A stretch of DNA of 64,000 nt from Prescottella soli (GCF_040024445.1 NZ_CP157276.1:5208001-5272000); one strand, 5' to 3'. Counted from the stretch's first letter, positions 1 to 9,292 are shown. Numbers and translations are program-made. Notes: a model not told the origin generated them from the sequence alone.

Positions 1-1083
1 CTGCCGGACGGTTCGGTGCCGCTGCACCCGCGGGCCCTGTCGGAGGACGCGGCCAGTCTGCTGCCCGACGTCGTCCGTCCGGCCGCCCTGTGGCGGATCG
101 AGCTCGACGGGCGGGCCCAGCCGACGTCGGTGGCCGTGACGAGGGCTCTCGTCCGCTCGGTCGCCCGCTTCGATTACGAGACGGTGCAGGCGCATTCGGA
201 GACCGGGACCCTGCACCCGTCGATCAGGTCGCTGCCCGAGTTCGGCAGGCTGCGGGCGGTCGCGGCGATCGAGCGGGGCGCGATCGAACTGCGCCTGCCC
301 GAGCAGCGGGTCGTGCGGCACGGCGACGGATGGAAGGTCGAGATCCAGCCGCGGACCGAGGCCGACGACTGGAACGCGGAGGTGTCCCTGCTGACGGGCA
401 TGTGCGCGGCCCGGTTGATGCTCGAGGCGGGGGTCGGCCTGCTGCGGACGATGCCGCCACCGCCGGACAGCGCGGTGGCTTCGCTGCGCCGCACAGCCGG
501 CGCACTCGGCGTGCCCTGGACCGACGGTCGCCGCGTCGGCGACGTGCTCGCCGCGCTCGATCCGAACACCGCGACGTCGCTCGTGATGATGACGGAGGCG
601 ACGACCCTGCTCCGGGGCGCCGACTACGTCGCCTTCGACGGCGAGTTGCCCGCCGTGCAGGGGCATTCGGGGATCGGCGACTCCTACGCGCACGTCACGG
701 CGCCGCTGCGGCGGCTGTCCGACCGGTTCACCACCGAGGTGTGCCTGGCGGTGTCCGCGGGGGTCGAGATCCCCGAATGGGTGCGGATGGCGCTGCCGAG
801 CCTGCCCGGCGTGATGCGGGCGTCGGATGCGCGCGCGAACAAGGTGGACCGTGCCTGCGTCGACCTCACCGAAGCCACGCTGCTGGCCGGACGCGTCGGG
901 GAGGTGTTCGACGCGACGGTCCTGCGGGCGGCGGGGGACAAGCGCGGCGCCGAGGTCTTCGTGCCCGCGATCTCGGTGATCGCCAAGTGCATCGGGGATC
1001 CGGCGGAGGGCGACGAGGTGAAGGTCCGGCTGGTCGGCGCCGACGTCGTGGGCCGCTCGGTGCAGTTCGCGTTCCCGGCGTAG
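1..1083 (+). CDS. RNB-domain ribonuclease (RNase II/R family), 3' part only
   Basis: The reading frame is open from base 1, so the gene begins outside the window; about 360 C-terminal residues are visible. The block YAHVTAPLRRLSDRF, near residue 232 of the visible part, is the typical end of an RNB catalytic domain, where conserved arginines help hold the RNA. After it comes a region resembling a C-terminal OB/S1-like domain. By family it should degrade RNA from the 3' end, in the cytoplasm. The catalytic aspartate cluster would lie at the N-terminal side of RNB, and I cannot see it all here. The stop codon is followed directly by the next, unrelated gene. The family call is firm; the RNase II, RNase R or short actinobacterial subtype cannot be set from this fragment. 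Confidence 0.85.
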   Translation: MPDGSVPLHPRALSEDAASLLPDVVRPAALWRIELDGRAQPTSVAVTRALVRSVARFDYETVQAHSETGTLHPSIRSLPEFGRLRAVAAIERGAIELRLPEQRVVRHGDGWKVEIQPRTEADDWNAEVSLLTGMCAARLMLEAGVGLLRTMPPPPDSAVASLRRTAGALGVPWTDGRRVGDVLAALDPNTATSLVMMTEATTLLRGADYVAFDGELPAVQGHSGIGDSYAHVTAPLRRLSDRFTTEVCLAVSAGVEIPEWVRMALPSLPGVMRASDARANKVDRACVDLTEATLLAGRVGEVFDATVLRAAGDKRGAEVFVPAISVIAKCIGDPAEGDEVKVRLVGADVVGRSVQFAFPA

Positions 1084-1125
1084 ATGCACCCAGCACAAAC
1101 GAGCGTCCGTACTCCTCGCAGCGAG

Positions 1126-2553
1126 ATGAGAATGACTGAATCGATCGATTGGGAATCGAGAATCGCGGCCGTCCAGTGGCAGGAATTGAGGCATGCCTAC
1201 GGTGAAGCCACCGATGTGCCGGAGTTGCTGCGTGCGTGCATGACGGACCCGGAGGCGCCGTGGGAGCTCGCTGGGTCGATCGTGCACCAAGGCAGCCTCT
1301 ACACCTCGACCCCGGCGGCGCTCCCGATCCCCGCCGCAATGATCGTTGCGGACGCGTGCACAGGGCGGGTTGAAGCGCTTGGGGTGATCGACTTCTTCGG
1401 GTCGAGTGTGTATGCCGGGCGCGCGCTCACCGACGAACACAGCGGTGTCGCGGGCCCGGAGTTCGACGCTCAGTCCCGTGGCGCTTTCCGGGAATGCCTG
1501 ACCACCGTCGCAGCCCTCGGTCGCAGCACCGACGCGGAGGTGGCAGAGGCCGTGGTGGCGGCATGCACTTGGCTCGACACCCCGCTACCTGCCGTCACCG
1601 AACTACTGACCGACGTGGCTGGATCAGGTGTCCCGGCCTCGGTTCGCGCGGACGCGCTGCTCGGTCTGTCTCGCCAAGGGCAGCTCGCTCCTGATCTCGC
1701 CCGGAAGGTTCGACAGTCTGGGGAAACTATCGAGCGTTTCGCGGTGGCCTGGGGCGAGATCGTGGAGGGTCGGGAAACTCCGGAGTCGATCGCCGAGCTG
1801 GCTTCCACCTGGGATGTCGTCAGCGACTTCCAAAAGCGCGTGCGGATCGAAGACCCCGCTGGGGCCCTCGCTGAACTCCGTGTTCCGTGGCCGCTCCTGG
1901 ACACGATGATCGCGGCTGGCCCTAAGACCGCGAAGGACGCCGCCGCGGCGCTCAGCACACGACTCCAAATCCAGCCGGGCGATGCCGACGAGATCGTGGC
2001 GCGGGCTCACACACTCGCCAGGCACCCGGATCCCGAGGTGCGAACCAGCGCTGTGTCGCTGCTGGCCGAGACCGGACACTGGGACGAGGCCAAAGCGGTC
2101 ACGGCAGCTCTACTCGACAATGCGCATGGTCCGCTCACGCCTGATGTGCTCGCCCTGCTCCTGACCAGCATCAGAAACGACGCAGCACCCGAGCACTGGC
2201 AGACTGCGTTACTCGAGCACCTGGATACCGCGCCCGCGCCCGTGATGACCCCGGTGCCGTTGGAGAGCATGGCCACACCGTTGCCGTCCGCGATGCGATG
2301 GGCCGGAGTACCGTGCACGCCGGAACTGCTCCGCCGCGTACGAGCACAGTTGGCTGCGGCGCTCATTGATCCCGGCCCGCACAATCAGCGAGTTATCGGT
2401 TGGGCGTCCTTGGTGGCCGAGTGGGGTGCTGACGCTACCGATGCGGCACCGGAGATCCTGGCGGCGCTACCGCTTGCACCGAATCCGTGCGCAACCGCGC
2501 TCGCTGAGATCGGCGCGGCATCCGACAGGGCCTTCCTTTCCCCGCCACGCTAG
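1126..2553 (+). CDS. HEAT-like helical repeat protein of unknown function
   Basis: The product is about 475 residues, predicted soluble, with no signal peptide or membrane segment. The C-terminal two thirds is a series of short helical pairs; the stretch around HPDPEVRTSAVSLLAETG is a good HEAT-repeat unit, suggesting an alpha-solenoid scaffold. I do not recognise a specific family. Several starts are possible: ATG 1084 (abutting the previous stop), 1126 or 1132. None has a strong ribosome binding site, so 1126 is a compromise. A decayed IS5-type transposase fragment lies just downstream on the other strand. The gene is not part of the conserved neighbourhood that begins at 2.7 kb. Together these suggest recent acquisition, and the C-terminus may have been altered by the insertion. 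Confidence 0.6.
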   Translation: MRMTESIDWESRIAAVQWQELRHAYGEATDVPELLRACMTDPEAPWELAGSIVHQGSLYTSTPAALPIPAAMIVADACTGRVEALGVIDFFGSSVYAGRALTDEHSGVAGPEFDAQSRGAFRECLTTVAALGRSTDAEVAEAVVAACTWLDTPLPAVTELLTDVAGSGVPASVRADALLGLSRQGQLAPDLARKVRQSGETIERFAVAWGEIVEGRETPESIAELASTWDVVSDFQKRVRIEDPAGALAELRVPWPLLDTMIAAGPKTAKDAAAALSTRLQIQPGDADEIVARAHTLARHPDPEVRTSAVSLLAETGHWDEAKAVTAALLDNAHGPLTPDVLALLLTSIRNDAAPEHWQTALLEHLDTAPAPVMTPVPLESMATPLPSAMRWAGVPCTPELLRRVRAQLAAALIDPGPHNQRVIGWASLVAEWGADATDAAPEILAALPLAPNPCATALAEIGAASDRAFLSPPR

Positions 2554-2572
2554 AGGCCCGATTGAGCGGACG

Positions 2573-2665
2573 GCCCCGCCACGATTTGAGTGCGGCGAAG
2601 GATCGGTCGCCGACGTTGCGGCCCTTGTCATTCTCGAAGTCGAAGCGGACCGGGCGGCCGCCAGG
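2573..2665 (-). pseudogene. IS5-family transposase C-terminal remnant
   Basis: Reading the minus strand gives a peptide starting PGGRPVRFDFE, continuing through GRNVGDRSFAALKSWRG, and then losing similarity. This fits the end of IS5/IS427-group transposases (GGRPP-x-FD, then RNVVER-x-F-x2-LKQWRG). The family normally continues with ATRYDK, but here it reads RPLN instead. A stop codon lies a few codons upstream in the same frame, so only about 31 residues survive. There is no start codon and no full DDE core. The assignment is by recognition of the motif pattern, not by database search. Confidence 0.6.
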
Positions 2666-2706
2666 CAGGCAACGGCTCGATCAACGACCTCCAGCCCGTT
2701 CCGGCG

Positions 2707-3600
2707 TCAGGTCGTGAAGTCGAGTTCCCGGTGGGCGCGGCGGATCGCCTTGACGTGTCGGGGCAGGTCGGTGACGGCCCGAATCGCACGCTGCTCCTCG
2801 GTGGCGTAGAGCAGCCCGTACGTGAACGTGTCCTCGTCGTCCTCGCGGGCCTGCGCGGCCGTGTCGATGATCCAACCGCGGGCGAGGACGCCGTCCTGGT
2901 GGTCGCCGAGCATCGTCTGCAGCGCCTTCGCGGCGGTGCCGAGGTCGGCGGCGGACGGCTCCGTCACCGCGACGGCCTCGGCCGCGTACCGGAGCTTCTT
3001 GGCGCGCTTGCGCACCCGGTGCAGGGCGGGGCCGATGTCCGCGCCGTCCTGGCGCTCGAGCGCGCGTACCTTCTCGGCCGCCTTGCGGAGCTGCCGGTAC
3101 GCCTTGTCGAGCCCCGCCCGGAGCGTCATCTCGGCCGGGACGGCGTGGTCGCCCGAGGTGACCTCGTCGAGCAGGGCGCACAGCGCCGCGTACCGGGCCT
3201 CGGCGAGCACCTCGACCGCGTGTGCGTGCGCGGCGCGGTACAGGTCCTCTTGCGCCCCGACCAGCCGCTGGTGCACCGATCCCACCACCAGATCGGCCGG
3301 TTGGGCGTCGATCAGGTCCGAGAACCGGGTCGCGAGGACCTCGGCGTCGCGGGCCTTGCCGAGAACCGATCCGAGCCAGCGCAGTTCGGCGCGGGCGGTG
3401 TCCGTGGCCTCCCGCGGGAAGGCGTGCCGGAACGAGCCCAGCAGGCTGCGGAGGCGTCGGGCGGACACCCGCATCTGGTGCACCGAATCGGGGGCGTCGG
3501 CGCGCACGTCGGCGGCGAGCGACGAGAGTCGTTCGTAGTGTTGCCGTGTCGCCGGGACGATCACGTCGGCGACAGCGGTGCCGTGCTTTCGTGCTGCCAC
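2707..3600 (-). CDS. CHAD domain-containing protein
   Basis: This 297-residue protein is almost entirely a CHAD domain, a helical bundle rich in conserved histidines and basic residues. Two signature regions are visible: VHQMRVSARRLRSLL near residue 40 and LHRVRKRAKKLRYA near residue 193. CHAD domains bind inorganic polyphosphate or phosphate-rich partners; they are often fused to a CYTH triphosphatase domain, which is absent here. The start is a GTG at 3600. The gene lies 44 bp downstream of, and codirectional with, the iminopeptidase gene, so it may be the last gene of that operon. It sits where mycobacteria carry Rv2226 (from memory). Confidence 0.85.
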   Translation of the reverse strand: MAARKHGTAVADVIVPATRQHYERLSSLAADVRADAPDSVHQMRVSARRLRSLLGSFRHAFPREATDTARAELRWLGSVLGKARDAEVLATRFSDLIDAQPADLVVGSVHQRLVGAQEDLYRAAHAHAVEVLAEARYAALCALLDEVTSGDHAVPAEMTLRAGLDKAYRQLRKAAEKVRALERQDGADIGPALHRVRKRAKKLRYAAEAVAVTEPSAADLGTAAKALQTMLGDHQDGVLARGWIIDTAAQAREDDEDTFTYGLLYATEEQRAIRAVTDLPRHVKAIRRAHRELDFTT

Positions 3601-3644
3601 GGTTCAGGTCTACCAGTATGGACGGTGCGCGTCGACGGAAACCG

Positions 3645-4601
3645 TCACGCGCGGAAGCGGTCCGTGGCCTCCACCAGGTGGTGCGTGATGCCCGGTTCCG
3701 CGGCGGCGTGGCCCGCGTCGTCGACGATGTGGAGCTCCGAGGCGGGCCACGCGCGGTGCAGTTCCCACGCGCTGGTCGCCGGGCACACCACGTCGTAGCG
3801 GCCCTGCACGATGACGCCGGGGATCGATGCCAGGGTCGCCGCGTCGCGCAGCAGCTGTCCCTCGTCGATGAAGCCGGCGTTGCGGAAGTAGTGGTTCTCG
3901 ATCCGCGCGAACGCCAACGCGAAACGCGGCGCCGACGTCTCCTCGACCCGCTCGGGCCGGGGGAGCAGCGTGCTGGTCGCGCCCTCCCAGCTGGACCACG
4001 CGATCGCGGCATCCAGCGCGACGTCGGGGTCGTCGGAGTGCAGCAGCCGGTGGTACGCCTCGACCAGGTCTCCGGAGCGCTCCTCGGGCGGGACGGGAGC
4101 GAGGAACTTCTCCCACCGCTCGGGGAAGATGTGCCCGGCCCCGCCGTTGTAGTACCAGTCGACCTCGCTGCGGCGCAGCAGGAAGATGCCGCGCAGCACC
4201 AGTTCGGTGACCCGCTCCGGGAATCGCTGCGCGTACGTCAGCGCCAGCGTCGACCCCCACGACCCGCCGAACACCTGCCAGCGGTCGACGCCGAGATGGG
4301 CACGCAGCGTTTCGATGTCGGAGACGAGGTGATCGGTGGTGTTCACGGACAGGTCGGCACCGTCCGCGACGTGTGGGGTGGAGCGTCCGCAGCCGCGCTG
4401 GTCGAACAGCACGATGCGGTAGGCCGCGGGGTCGAAGTACTGCCGGTGCGCCGGATCGGTCCCGCCACCGGGGCCGCCGTGCAGGAACACCACCGGCTTG
4501 CCGTCGGGGTTGCCGCTCACTTCCCAGTACACGCGCTGGTCGTCACCGACGGCGAGGAATCCCGTCGCGTGCGGCGCGATCGGGGGATACAGCGTCCGCA
4601 C
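3645..4601 (-). CDS. pip: Proline iminopeptidase (alpha/beta hydrolase, family S33)
   Basis: The enzyme releases N-terminal proline from peptides in the cytoplasm. The 318-residue length is normal for the family. The oxyanion-hole motif HGGPGGG is at residues 41-47 and the nucleophile elbow GGSWGS puts the catalytic serine at 114. The aspartate in GRYDVVCP is at 270 and the histidine in DDAGHAA at 298, so the triad is complete. DQRGCGRS after the third strand is also typical. Only 3 bases separate its start from the stop of the upstream lipoprotein gene, so the two are almost certainly cotranscribed. Confidence 0.93.
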   Translation of the reverse strand: MRTLYPPIAPHATGFLAVGDDQRVYWEVSGNPDGKPVVFLHGGPGGGTDPAHRQYFDPAAYRIVLFDQRGCGRSTPHVADGADLSVNTTDHLVSDIETLRAHLGVDRWQVFGGSWGSTLALTYAQRFPERVTELVLRGIFLLRRSEVDWYYNGGAGHIFPERWEKFLAPVPPEERSGDLVEAYHRLLHSDDPDVALDAAIAWSSWEGATSTLLPRPERVEETSAPRFALAFARIENHYFRNAGFIDEGQLLRDAATLASIPGVIVQGRYDVVCPATSAWELHRAWPASELHIVDDAGHAAAEPGITHHLVEATDRFRA

Positions 4602-4604
4602 GGG

Positions 4605-5054
4605 TCAGAACCCGATCAGCCCGGACGCCAGGTTCTGGATCTCGAGCGCCTCCAGCGCGCCCTGGCGCACCTGCGGGCACTGCTGCGTCGTGATCGTGTC
4701 GATCTGTCCGCGATCCCCGGCGAGCTTCACCAGGTCCATGCCGTTCGCGGTGGCCCACGAGATCACGACCGTGTTCAGGCCGCCCTTGCCGAGGGTCGGC
4801 GTGTAGGTCCGCCAATTCTGCAGCTGCGCTTCCATATCCGAGCACAGCTGCGCGGCCTGCGTGGCGGTGACGCCAGCGACCTGCCCGCTCGCGCCGCCGG
4901 GCGTCGAGGGTGCCGACGACGACGTCGCGTCGGCGGTGTGGGCGCTGTTGCCGGGCGTCGGGGACTCGCCGGTGCTGCTGCACCCGGCGGCGAGCGCGGC
5001 CAGTGCCGCGGTCGCGGCGACGGTGGCCGCGAGGCGTCCTCGGCGTTCGGTCAT
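4605..5054 (-). CDS. Small secreted lipoprotein of unknown function
   Basis: This is a 149-residue protein with a basic N-terminus, a hydrophobic alanine-rich stretch and a lipobox ending LAAGC, so Cys25 is the predicted lipidation site. A short Ser/Thr/Pro-rich linker follows, then a compact domain of about 85 residues. Two further cysteines (AAQLCSDM and TTQQCPQV) could form a disulfide outside the membrane. No enzymatic motif is recognised. It lies immediately upstream of the iminopeptidase gene with almost no gap and about 130 bp downstream of panB, separated from panB by a hairpin terminator. Confidence 0.8.
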   Translation of the reverse strand: MTERRGRLAATVAATAALAALAAGCSSTGESPTPGNSAHTADATSSSAPSTPGGASGQVAGVTATQAAQLCSDMEAQLQNWRTYTPTLGKGGLNTVVISWATANGMDLVKLAGDRGQIDTITTQQCPQVRQGALEALEIQNLASGLIGF

Positions 5055-5120
5055 GGTGCACCTCGGTTTTCTCTCGGGGGACCGGTTGCGGCGGTCGGGA
5101 ATGTCGAGTGTGCCAAAGAT

Positions 5121-5158
5121 TCGGGGGCGTCCGCCGATGGCTCGGCCGACGCCCCCGA
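5121..5158 (-). terminator. Hairpin terminator downstream of panB
   Basis: An inverted repeat with 11-bp perfect GC-rich arms (5121-5131 and 5148-5158) sits between the panB stop and the lipoprotein gene. No clear T-run is present, as is common in high-GC actinomycetes. Confidence 0.55.
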
Positions 5159-5181
5159 TCCCGGACGCGGAAATTCGGGCG

Positions 5182-6030
5182 TCAGAAGCTGTGCTCGGGG
5201 CCCGGGAAGGTGCCGGCCGCGACCTCGGTCGCGTACGCGGCGGCGGCGTCGCGCAGGGCGCCGCCGACCTCGCCGAACCGCTTGACGAACTTGGCCGTCT
5301 TGCCGCTGGTGAAGCCGGCCATGTCCTGCCAGACCAGCACCTGCGCGTCGCACTCGTGGCCGGCGCCGATACCGACGGTCGGGATGGTGAGCTTGCGGGT
5401 CACCTGGCCGGCGAGCTCGGCGGGAACCATCTCCATCACGACGGAGAAGGCGCCGGCCTCCTGGACCGCGATGGCGTCGGCGATGAGCTGTTCGGCGCCG
5501 TCGCCGCGGCCCTGGACCCGGAAGCCGCCGAGGCTGTTGACCGACTGGGGGGTGAAGCCGATGTGGGCCTGGACGGGAATTCCGGCCGCGGTGAGCGCCG
5601 CGATCTGCGGGGCCACCCGCTCGCCGCCCTCGAGCTTGACGGCGTGGGCCTGCCCTTCCTTCATGAACCGGAAGGCGGTTTCGAGCGCCTGCTGCGGTGA
5701 CGCCTCGTAGGTGCCGAACGGCAGGTCCGCGATCACGAGGGCGTGCGGCGCGCCGCGCACCACGCCGCGGACGAGGGGCAGCATCTCGTCGATCGTGACC
5801 GGCACGGTGGTGTCGTAGCCGTACACCACGTTGGCGGCCGAGTCGCCGACGAGCAGAACCGGGATGCCGGCCTCCTCGAAGAGGCGGGCACTGGAGTAGT
5901 CGTACGCGGTCAGCTCCGCCCAGCGGGTGCCCTCGGTCTTCATCGCCTGGAGGTGATGGATCCGGGTCTTGCGCTTGGGTGCGTCGGAGGGTGCGGAGCT
6001 GGTCGAACCGTACGGAGCGGTCTCGGACAT
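5182..6030 (-). CDS. panB: 3-methyl-2-oxobutanoate hydroxymethyltransferase
   Basis: PanB transfers a hydroxymethyl group from 5,10-methylenetetrahydrofolate to 2-oxoisovalerate, the first committed step of pantothenate and CoA synthesis. The 282-residue length matches the family. Visible signatures are [18 protein letters not shown] at about 38-55, the metal-binding VGDS and IADLPFG, the lysine and glutamate in VKLEGG, and the catalytic glutamate in [13 protein letters not shown]. The first 20 or so residues are a non-conserved, Ser/Pro-rich extension typical of actinobacterial PanB. The gene is divergent from the Hip1-like protease across about 230 bp, as in mycobacteria (Rv2225 and Rv2224c, from memory). 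Confidence 0.96.
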   Translation of the reverse strand: MSETAPYGSTSSAPSDAPKRKTRIHHLQAMKTEGTRWAELTAYDYSSARLFEEAGIPVLLVGDSAANVVYGYDTTVPVTIDEMLPLVRGVVRGAPHALVIADLPFGTYEASPQQALETAFRFMKEGQAHAVKLEGGERVAPQIAALTAAGIPVQAHIGFTPQSVNSLGGFRVQGRGDGAEQLIADAIAVQEAGAFSVVMEMVPAELAGQVTRKLTIPTVGIGAGHECDAQVLVWQDMAGFTSGKTAKFVKRFGEVGGALRDAAAAYATEVAAGTFPGPEHSF

Positions 6031-6261
6031 CGTTGTCCCTTTCTGGCCTCGAGGCCCGCGTGTGCGGGTCCCCGGGTTGGGTGATGACGGCTCAAGTCTG
6101 CCACCGTGTCGCGGGGCCGCGAAGAGCCGTTTCGGTGCCGTTCGTCACACCTGCTCGCCGCGTTGTCGGGACTGGTCGTAGTCGCGGGTCGGGCACGGTC
6201 GGTGCGGGTGCCCGAACGCGGGGGAGCTGGCGTTTCGGCGCGGCGTGGCACGATCGAAGGC

Positions 6262-7836
6262 ATGCAGTCCAGACCCCGCACGCTCCTGGCCGCCGCGATC
6301 GGGACGGTCGCCGTGCTCGCGGTCGGCTGCAGCTCCGGGGCGGCCGGCGACGGCGCGCGGAGCATCGCGGGCACACCGGTCGCCGCGGAGGCGGCGCCGG
6401 GCGCGGGCGTCGTCCCGCCGGGCCTCGAATCCTTCTACACCCAGGACGTCCGGTGGGGGTCGTGCGACAGCTACGCGACCGGCGGCGAGGCGCTGAGCCC
6501 GAAACTCGAGTGCGCGACGGTCACGGTTCCGCTCGACTACGCGAACCCGGGCGGAGACACCGCGCAGATCGCGATCTCCCGGTCGCGGGCGACGGGTGCG
6601 CGGCTCGGCTCGCTGCTGGTCAATCCCGGCGGTCCCGGGGCGTCGGGGCTGGGCAGCGCCTCGGTGACCGACGGCACCGAGGTGGCCGAGCGGTTCGACG
6701 TCATCGGCTTCGATCCGCGCGGGGTGGGTGCGTCGACGCCGCAGGTGCGCTGCCAGACGCCGCAGGAGGCCGACGCCGAGCGGCGCGACCCCGACGTGGA
6801 CATGAGCCCGCAGGGGATCGCCGAAACCGAGCAGAAGAACCGCACCTACGCGCAGCGCTGTGCCGAACGGTCCGGGCTGCCGCTGCTGGCGCACGTCGGC
6901 ACGCGCGAGGTGGTGCGCGACATGGACGTCATCCGGTCGGTCCTCGGCGACGCGAAGCTCAACTACCTCGGTTTCTCGTACGGCACCCGGATCGGCACGG
7001 CGTACGCCGAGACCTTCCCGACGAACGTCCGCGCGATGGTGCTCGACGGCGCGCTCGATCCCGAGCAGGATCCCGTCGAGGAGGTCGTGCTGCAGGGGGC
7101 CGGATTCCAGCAGGCGTTCGACGCCTTCGCCGCCCAGTGCGCGACGTCGGCGGACTGCCCGCTGGGCACCGATCCGGCCGCGGCCAACGCCCGGTTCCGG
7201 GCGCTCGTCGGCCCGCTGATGACCCGGCCGGCGGCGACGACGGATCCGCGCGGCCTGAGCTACGGGGACGCGGTCACCGGTGTGCAGCAGGCGCTGTACT
7301 CGCCGAACCTGTGGAGTTCGCTGCGCGGCGGGCTGACCCAGCTGACCCAGGGGCGCGGCGACACCCTGCTGCTGCTGTCGGACATGTACGAGGGCCGCGG
7401 GGACGACGGCAGCTACTCGAACATCAACGACGCGTTCAACGCGATCCGGTGCGTCGACGACCCGCCGCTGACCGACCGCGCGGTCGCGGGGGAGGCCGAC
7501 ACGCGGTACCGGCAGGCGGCACCGTTCCTCGACGACGGCCGCGGCACCGGCAACGCGCCGCTCGACATGTGCGCGTTCTGGCCGGTGCCGAACACCGGCG
7601 CGCCGCACCGCATCGACGTGCAGGGGCTGCCGACGTCGGTGGTGGTGTCGACGACCGAGGACCCGGCGACCCCGTACCAGGCTGGGGTCGACCTGGCCAA
7701 GCAACTCGGCGCCTCGCTCATCACGTACCGAGGCGCTCAGCACACCGCGGCGTTCGACGGCGTTGCGTGCGTGGACGACCCCGTGACCGCGTACTTCGTG
7801 GATCTGACCACACCCGATCCGGACCTCACCTGTTGA
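6262..7836 (+). CDS. Lipoprotein serine protease/esterase, Hip1/CaeA-like (TAP-type alpha/beta hydrolase)
   Basis: The start at ATG 6262 gives a signal peptide with a lipobox (LAVGC, Cys23), so the 524-residue product should be lipid-anchored outside the membrane. The oxyanion region NPGGPGASG is followed by the nucleophile GFSYGT (Ser239), with Asp467 in TTEDPATPY and His494 in AQHTAA. The triad is spaced like that of mycobacterial Hip1 (Rv2224c), a cell-wall serine protease/carboxylesterase that cleaves GroEL2. The C-terminal part is a TAP-like domain. In mycobacteria two paralogues sit beside glnA2; here only one remains between panB and glnA2. No terminator hairpin precedes the tnpB element that begins about 45 bp downstream. 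Confidence 0.9.
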   Translation: MQSRPRTLLAAAIGTVAVLAVGCSSGAAGDGARSIAGTPVAAEAAPGAGVVPPGLESFYTQDVRWGSCDSYATGGEALSPKLECATVTVPLDYANPGGDTAQIAISRSRATGARLGSLLVNPGGPGASGLGSASVTDGTEVAERFDVIGFDPRGVGASTPQVRCQTPQEADAERRDPDVDMSPQGIAETEQKNRTYAQRCAERSGLPLLAHVGTREVVRDMDVIRSVLGDAKLNYLGFSYGTRIGTAYAETFPTNVRAMVLDGALDPEQDPVEEVVLQGAGFQQAFDAFAAQCATSADCPLGTDPAAANARFRALVGPLMTRPAATTDPRGLSYGDAVTGVQQALYSPNLWSSLRGGLTQLTQGRGDTLLLLSDMYEGRGDDGSYSNINDAFNAIRCVDDPPLTDRAVAGEADTRYRQAAPFLDDGRGTGNAPLDMCAFWPVPNTGAPHRIDVQGLPTSVVVSTTEDPATPYQAGVDLAKQLGASLITYRGAQHTAAFDGVACVDDPVTAYFVDLTTPDPDLTC

Positions 7837-7880
7837 GCTGGGGCGGACGAGACGAATTTCACCTGACCAATTAGCGGAAG

Positions 7881-7903
7881 CCTGGTCCTCCTTCAGGGCC
7901 GGG
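7881..7903 (+). repeat. Left-end hairpin of the tnpB element
   Basis: Two 8-base arms pair with two G-T wobbles around a 7-base loop. The sequence is closely related to the right-end hairpin, which supports its role as a transposase recognition structure. Confidence 0.6.
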
Positions 7904-8089
7904 AGGAAGCTGATCTGGTTTGTGTCGTGGACCGGCAGCTACTGGGTGGGTGGTTCGGGCCGTTGGACTCGGCGAGCGTGGCTCCGAATGTGTCGTAGGC
8001 CTGTGCCATGATCTGCCCGCAGCGGGTCGGTATCGGGTCCGGCGAGGGCACCACGCCGACGCTGGGTCACGAAACGGAAGGCGGTGGGA

Positions 8090-9292
8090 ATGAAGCGGAT
8101 CGTTGTGGTCAAGCTCGTTCCCACGGGCGAGCAGGCCGCAGCGCTGAAGGCGACGTTGGTGGCGTGCAACGAGGCCGCTGATCGTGTATCCGACGTCGCT
8201 CGAACGGCGTCTGATCGTCGTGCGTTCGCGCTGCAGAAGTCGGTGTACGCGCAGTTGAAGGCCGCTGGGCTGTCGGCGCAGCCCGCGATCCGCGTGATCA
8301 AGAAGGTTGCGAACGCATATGCTGCGCCCTCGTCGAATCTGAAGGCCGGGAACTATGGCCGGGTCGGGTCGAAGCGGTATGTGGCAGTGGCGGAGTCCCC
8401 GATCCGTTTCCGGGTGTTGGCGGCGCAACCGTTCGACGACCGGTGCCTGTCCTGGCAGGTCGAGTCGTCGATGGTGTCCATCTGGACGATCGCGGGACGG
8501 TTGAAGGGTGTGCGGTTCGTGTGCGCGCCATGGCAGCGGACGTTGTTGGCGGACCGCAAAGGCGAGTCCGATCTAGTGTTCCGCGACGGCGAGTTCTACC
8601 TGTACGCCGTGGTCGATCAACCGTCTGCGGAACCGGTCGTTCCAGCCGAGGATCCTGCCGCAGGATGGCTGGGCGTCGACCTCGGAGTCGTGAACCTGGC
8701 AGTGACCACCGACGACGATCCGGACAGCCTCGATGACCGGTGGTCGGGTGGGGCCGTGACACGGCGGCGAAAGAGATACCGCGCCGTTCGGACCGCCCTG
8801 CAGAAGGTGGGAACGAAGTCCGCGAAGCGGAAACTGAAGACTCGGCGTCGGAAGGAGCGCCGGTTCGCCACCGACATCAACCATCAATTGTCGAAAAAGA
8901 TTGTCGCTCAGGCGCAACGCACCGGACGTGGTATCGCGATAGAGGATCTGTCGGGTATCCGCGAACGGGTACGGCTGGCCAAGAAACAACGAGCACGGGT
9001 GCATTCGTGGGCATACGCCCAGCTACGCACACACATCGAGTACAAGGCGGAGATGGCGGGGGTGCCCGTGCAGGTCGTCGACCCGCGCAACACCTCGCGC
9101 ACCTGCTCACAGTGCGGGCACTGTGACGCGGCGAACCGTCGTACGCAAGCGGTGTTCCGGTGCCGAGAATGTGGGTGGGCCGCGCACGCAGACCACAATG
9201 CCGCCCGCAACATCGCTCTCCTCGGACACAAGGACTATTGGGCCGCCCAATCAACCGTGCCTCGAGCAGCCGCCGCTCTAGCACCCAGTTAG
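8090..9292 (+). CDS. tnpB: TnpB, RNA-guided RuvC-like endonuclease of an IS200/IS605-type element
   Basis: This is a 400-residue TnpB, full length for the family and ancestral in type to Cas12. ATG 8090 is preferred over GTG 8084 because a GGAAGGCGG purine stretch lies at suitable distance. The RuvC residues are all present: Asp197 in GVDLGVVNL, Glu285 in AIEDLSGI and Asp368 in ADHNAARN. The zinc finger has cysteines 339, 342, 358 and 361 (CSQCG and CRECG). The N-terminal helical region ends in a basic stretch, RRRKRYRAVR. Known homologues cut DNA next to a target-adjacent motif, guided by an RNA from the element's right end, which helps retain the element. No frameshift or lost catalytic residue suggests decay. 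Confidence 0.92.
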   Translation: MKRIVVVKLVPTGEQAAALKATLVACNEAADRVSDVARTASDRRAFALQKSVYAQLKAAGLSAQPAIRVIKKVANAYAAPSSNLKAGNYGRVGSKRYVAVAESPIRFRVLAAQPFDDRCLSWQVESSMVSIWTIAGRLKGVRFVCAPWQRTLLADRKGESDLVFRDGEFYLYAVVDQPSAEPVVPAEDPAAGWLGVDLGVVNLAVTTDDDPDSLDDRWSGGAVTRRRKRYRAVRTALQKVGTKSAKRKLKTRRRKERRFATDINHQLSKKIVAQAQRTGRGIAIEDLSGIRERVRLAKKQRARVHSWAYAQLRTHIEYKAEMAGVPVQVVDPRNTSRTCSQCGHCDAANRRTQAVFRCRECGWAAHADHNAARNIALLGHKDYWAAQSTVPRAAAALAPS

